Origin: Mucilaginibacter pineti
GTDB lineage: Bacteria; Bacteroidota; Bacteroidia; Sphingobacteriales; Sphingobacteriaceae
Direction: 5' to 3'
DNA: 64,000 nt
Assembly: GCF_900101875.1 (NCBI RefSeq)
Contig: NZ_FNAI01000001.1
Span: 930,001 to 994,000, forward strand
The stretch's first letter is position 1. The number at the start of each line of letters is the position of its first letter. Shown here one piece after another: positions 61,915-64,000 of this stretch. The translations under genes and the position numbers were made by a program. The notes beneath the pieces are model-generated. The model searched no databases. It had not been told where the DNA came from and saw only the letters and a list, made by a program, of their open reading frames with translations.

Positions 61915-61966
61915 ATAGTTGATAGTTCATGGCTTTATTCTTTATTGACCATGAACTATCAACTAT
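61915..61966. repeat. 18-base perfect inverted repeat after the SPFH operon
   Basis: ATAGTTGATAGTTCATGG (61915-61932) and its exact inverted copy (61949-61966) surround a 16-base AT-rich loop. The arms consist of repeated ATAGTT/TTCAT words, like the hairpin at 6029-6093. It lies 14 bases after the RHH stop and has no U tract. Confidence 0.65.
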
Positions 61967-62002
61967 GAACTATCATCCAATAATTTATTATGCACGCATA
62001 GC

Positions 62003-62032
62003 TTTTCACTTCAATCAAAATAACTAAATTTG
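62003..62032 (+). promoter_or_regulatory. Bacteroidota-type promoter of the thiolase gene
   Basis: TAAATTTG (62025-62032) is a full -7 match, with TTTT (62003-62006) 18 bases upstream as a near -33 box. The thiolase ATG is 26 bases downstream. Confidence 0.5.
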
Positions 62033-62057
62033 CTTTCCAACTAAGCGGGAAACATAC

Positions 62058-63236
62058 ATGAGAGAAGTAGTAATAGTTGCCGCCACCCGTACGCCTATAG
62101 GTAGTTTCGGTGGTAGTCTGGCCGCCATAGGCGCTACCCAATTGGGTGCGCAGGTTATCAAATCGGCCGTTGAAAAAGCAGGCTTAAAGCCAGATCAGGT
62201 ACAGGAAGTGTACATGGGTAATGTTATGTCGGCCAATTTGGGGCAGGCACCAGCTACCCAGGCTGCTATATTTGCTGGCTTGCCTTACTTGCCTGCCACT
62301 ACCGTTAATAAGGTTTGCGCATCGGGTATGAAAGCCATTATGCTTGCCGCGCAAAGTATTGCCCTGGGCCAAAATGACATTGTGGTTGCAGGCGGCATGG
62401 AAAGCATGAGCAATGTTCCCTATTATCTTGATAAAGCACGTAACGGTTATCGCTTGGGTAACGGTCAAATAACCGATGGCCTGGTAAAAGATGGTCTTTG
62501 GGATGTTTATAACGACTACCACATGGGCTCGGCTGCTGAGCTTTGCGCGGTTGACTGCAACATAACCCGTGAAGAACAGGACGCGTTTGCCATTGAATCT
62601 TACAATCGCGCACAAAAGGCGCAGGCGGATGGCAAATTTGCAGCGGAAATAACCCCAATTGAACTCAAGGATAAAAAAGGCGACATTACTTTATTTGCCG
62701 AGGACGAAGAACCCAAAGCTGTAAAATTTGAAAAGATCCCAACCCTTAAACCTGTATTTAAAAAAGATGGCACGGTAACTGCCGCCAACGCATCCACCTT
62801 AAATGATGGTGCAGCAGCCCTTGTACTCATGAGCCGCGAAAAAGCCGACGAACTGGGAATTATCCCGTTGGCCCGCATCGTATCCTATGCCGATGCCCAG
62901 CAAGCGCCGGAGTGGTTCACTACCGCCCCTTCAAAAGCAATTCCGCTGGCATTACACAGGGCGGGGTTATCTGCCGGTGAGATAGATTATTTTGAGATTA
63001 ATGAAGCATTCTCTGTTGTCGCGATAGCTAACAACCAGCTTTTAAAACTCGATCCTACAAAAGTTAATGTAAACGGCGGTGCTGTTTCCTTGGGGCATCC
63101 CCTTGGTGCATCGGGTGCACGTATCATTGTAACGCTCATTCATGTTTTACAGCAAAACCAAGGTAAATACGGCGCAGCCGGAATTTGCAACGGCGGCGGC
63201 GGCGCAAGTGCAATGGTTATTGAAAATTTATTTTAA
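62058..63236 (+). CDS. Acetyl-CoA C-acetyltransferase (thiolase)
   Basis: A 392-residue thiolase that joins or splits acetyl-CoA/acetoacetyl-CoA (or longer 3-ketoacyl-CoA). The acyl-binding Cys is C87 in [11 protein letters not shown]. The second site is in [12 protein letters not shown], the His in [17 protein letters not shown], and the C-terminal Cys in [14 protein letters not shown]. The N-terminal [15 protein letters not shown] is standard. The length and the NEAF motif fit biosynthetic-type acetoacetyl-CoA thiolases. It is a single gene with its own promoter and a hairpin downstream. Confidence 0.95.
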   Translation: MREVVIVAATRTPIGSFGGSLAAIGATQLGAQVIKSAVEKAGLKPDQVQEVYMGNVMSANLGQAPATQAAIFAGLPYLPATTVNKVCASGMKAIMLAAQSIALGQNDIVVAGGMESMSNVPYYLDKARNGYRLGNGQITDGLVKDGLWDVYNDYHMGSAAELCAVDCNITREEQDAFAIESYNRAQKAQADGKFAAEITPIELKDKKGDITLFAEDEEPKAVKFEKIPTLKPVFKKDGTVTAANASTLNDGAAALVLMSREKADELGIIPLARIVSYADAQQAPEWFTTAPSKAIPLALHRAGLSAGEIDYFEINEAFSVVAIANNQLLKLDPTKVNVNGGAVSLGHPLGASGARIIVTLIHVLQQNQGKYGAAGICNGGGGASAMVIENLF

Positions 63237-63246
63237 CAGATAAAAA

Positions 63247-63272
63247 GCCCGTTATTTAGCTATTTAACGGGC
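63247..63272. terminator. Hairpin after the thiolase gene
   Basis: GCCCGTTA (63247-63254) pairs with TAACGGGC (63265-63272) around a 10-base loop. An A run lies before it, but the forward side has only ATT, so the U tract is weak. It probably ends thiolase transcription with modest efficiency. Confidence 0.55.
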
Positions 63273-63319
63273 ATTGCCCAATTAATTTATTATTTTTAGC
63301 TAAACCAACGACAGGAATA

Positions 63320-64000
63320 GTGACGAAGAAACTTTTTGCCTTTATAATCCTCCTACTGCTTTGTTTACGAACATTTGCCCAGCACTCCGATGAGAATGCG
63401 CGCATACAGCGATTAAAGATTTACCAGGATAGCCTTAAAGAGCTGGGTAAAACAATGATCAATAATGAAAACGACCTGGAGCGTAAAAATGCCAACTATC
63501 AATTTATTAAAACCCTTGTTGGCGCGTTAAAGATCCCAAATTCGTTCCTTTTCCCGTTCGATTCTGTTAAAACTATCAGCATAATCAATTCGCCGGATAA
63601 TCGCTTCAGAATCCTGACCTGGCATATAGAAAACCAGGATGGGAGTTATCGTTTTTACGGTACGGTGCAACTTAACACCGGCGGGCAGTTAAAAATGTAC
63701 CCACTTGAAGATTACTCGCCCCTATTGCAACACCCCGAAGATTCGGTAACCGATAACCATAAATGGTTTGGGGCACAGTACTACAAGATCATCCCGGTGT
63801 ATGGCGCCAAAACCTACTATGTTTTATTAGGCTGGAAAGGAAATACCATAAAATCAACAAAAAAAGTAATTGATGTGATTTCGTTTCCGGATGGCAAACC
63901 GCAATTTGGCATGCCCATATTTGATGGCAATGGCAAGGCCCGTAAAAGGGTTGTATTCGAGTATACACGCCAGGCATCAATGTTATTAAATTATGTGCCC
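63320..64000 (+). CDS. Secreted protein of unknown function, 3' end cut by window
   Basis: An open frame from a GTG at 63320 runs to the window end (227 codons with no stop). The product starts MTKKLFAFIILLLLCLRTFAQ, a clear signal peptide with cleavage near FAQ. A helical, charged segment follows (SDENARIQRLKIYQDSLKEL), then a domain with FRILTWHIENQDGSYRFYGTVQL, YYKIIPVYGAKTYYVLLGWKGNT and FGMPIFDGNGKARKRVVFEYT, repeated strand-like patterns. I recognise no family motif. GTG is the start because it opens the signal peptide and no earlier in-frame ATG exists. Confidence 0.8.
   Translation, partial: MTKKLFAFIILLLLCLRTFAQHSDENARIQRLKIYQDSLKELGKTMINNENDLERKNANYQFIKTLVGALKIPNSFLFPFDSVKTISIINSPDNRFRILTWHIENQDGSYRFYGTVQLNTGGQLKMYPLEDYSPLLQHPEDSVTDNHKWFGAQYYKIIPVYGAKTYYVLLGWKGNTIKSTKKVIDVISFPDGKPQFGMPIFDGNGKARKRVVFEYTRQASMLLNYVP

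Overview
The window is chromosomal DNA from a member of the Bacteroidota, most likely a Sphingobacteriaceae relative (Mucilaginibacter/Pedobacter type). Evidence: a SusC/SusD polysaccharide locus with a hybrid two-component regulator, two proteins with type IX secretion C-terminal domains, DUF4249, several TonB-type receptors, LytS/LytTR pairs, TAnnTTTG-type promoters, and REP-like palindromes of the kind common in this family. The genus is inferred and not tested. No prophage, insertion sequence or CRISPR array is visible.

Layout. 1-6016: histidine operon hisD(partial)-C-B-H-A-F-IE, all forward, with most spacers filled by inverted repeats. 6104-7006: seven-bladed WD40 protein. 7259-10567: large type IX secreted protein. 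10582-11922 (reverse): NlpC/P60 peptidase and a 2[4Fe-4S] ferredoxin. 12024-16861: LuxC-like acyl-CoA reductase, a 67-residue protein, an FtsE-type ATPase, grpE, dnaJ and a DUF6886-like protein. 16927-24712 (reverse): S9 peptidase and a 1769-residue repeat protein ending in a CHU_C sorting domain. 25119-30598 (reverse): LytS kinase, LytTR regulator, STN-containing TonB receptor and DUF4249 lipoprotein, probably one operon. 30726-46370: a probable beta-1,4-galactan utilisation locus (SusC, SusD, two GH53 endo-galactanases, GH2 beta-galactosidase, beta-propeller protein, SGNH hydrolase) with a divergent hybrid sensor. 46401-50049: two sulfatases. 50220-55933 (reverse): a second LytS/LytTR cassette followed by a glycine-rich CBM9-like secreted protein and an outer-membrane receptor. 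56131-57828: tandem trypsin-like protease. 57972-58061: tRNA-Ser(GCT). 58143-60212: PgpH-type 7TM-HD phosphodiesterase. 60331-61901: SPFH operon ending in a 55-residue ribbon-helix-helix gene. 62058-63236: thiolase. 63320-64000: start of a secreted protein cut by the window end.

How the genes work together. The his genes make histidine from PRPP/ATP. In the galactan locus, a surface GH53 lipoprotein would cut galactan, SusC/SusD would import oligomers, the second GH53 and GH2 would finish them in the periplasm, and the hybrid sensor would switch the locus on. Each LytS/LytTR pair lies directly upstream of an outer-membrane receptor and probably controls it.

Most worth a second look: the kinase/regulator/glycine-rich protein/receptor cassette, the protease whose second domain has Cys in the catalytic Ser position, the unusual promoter region of grpE, and the inverted repeats in the spacers.
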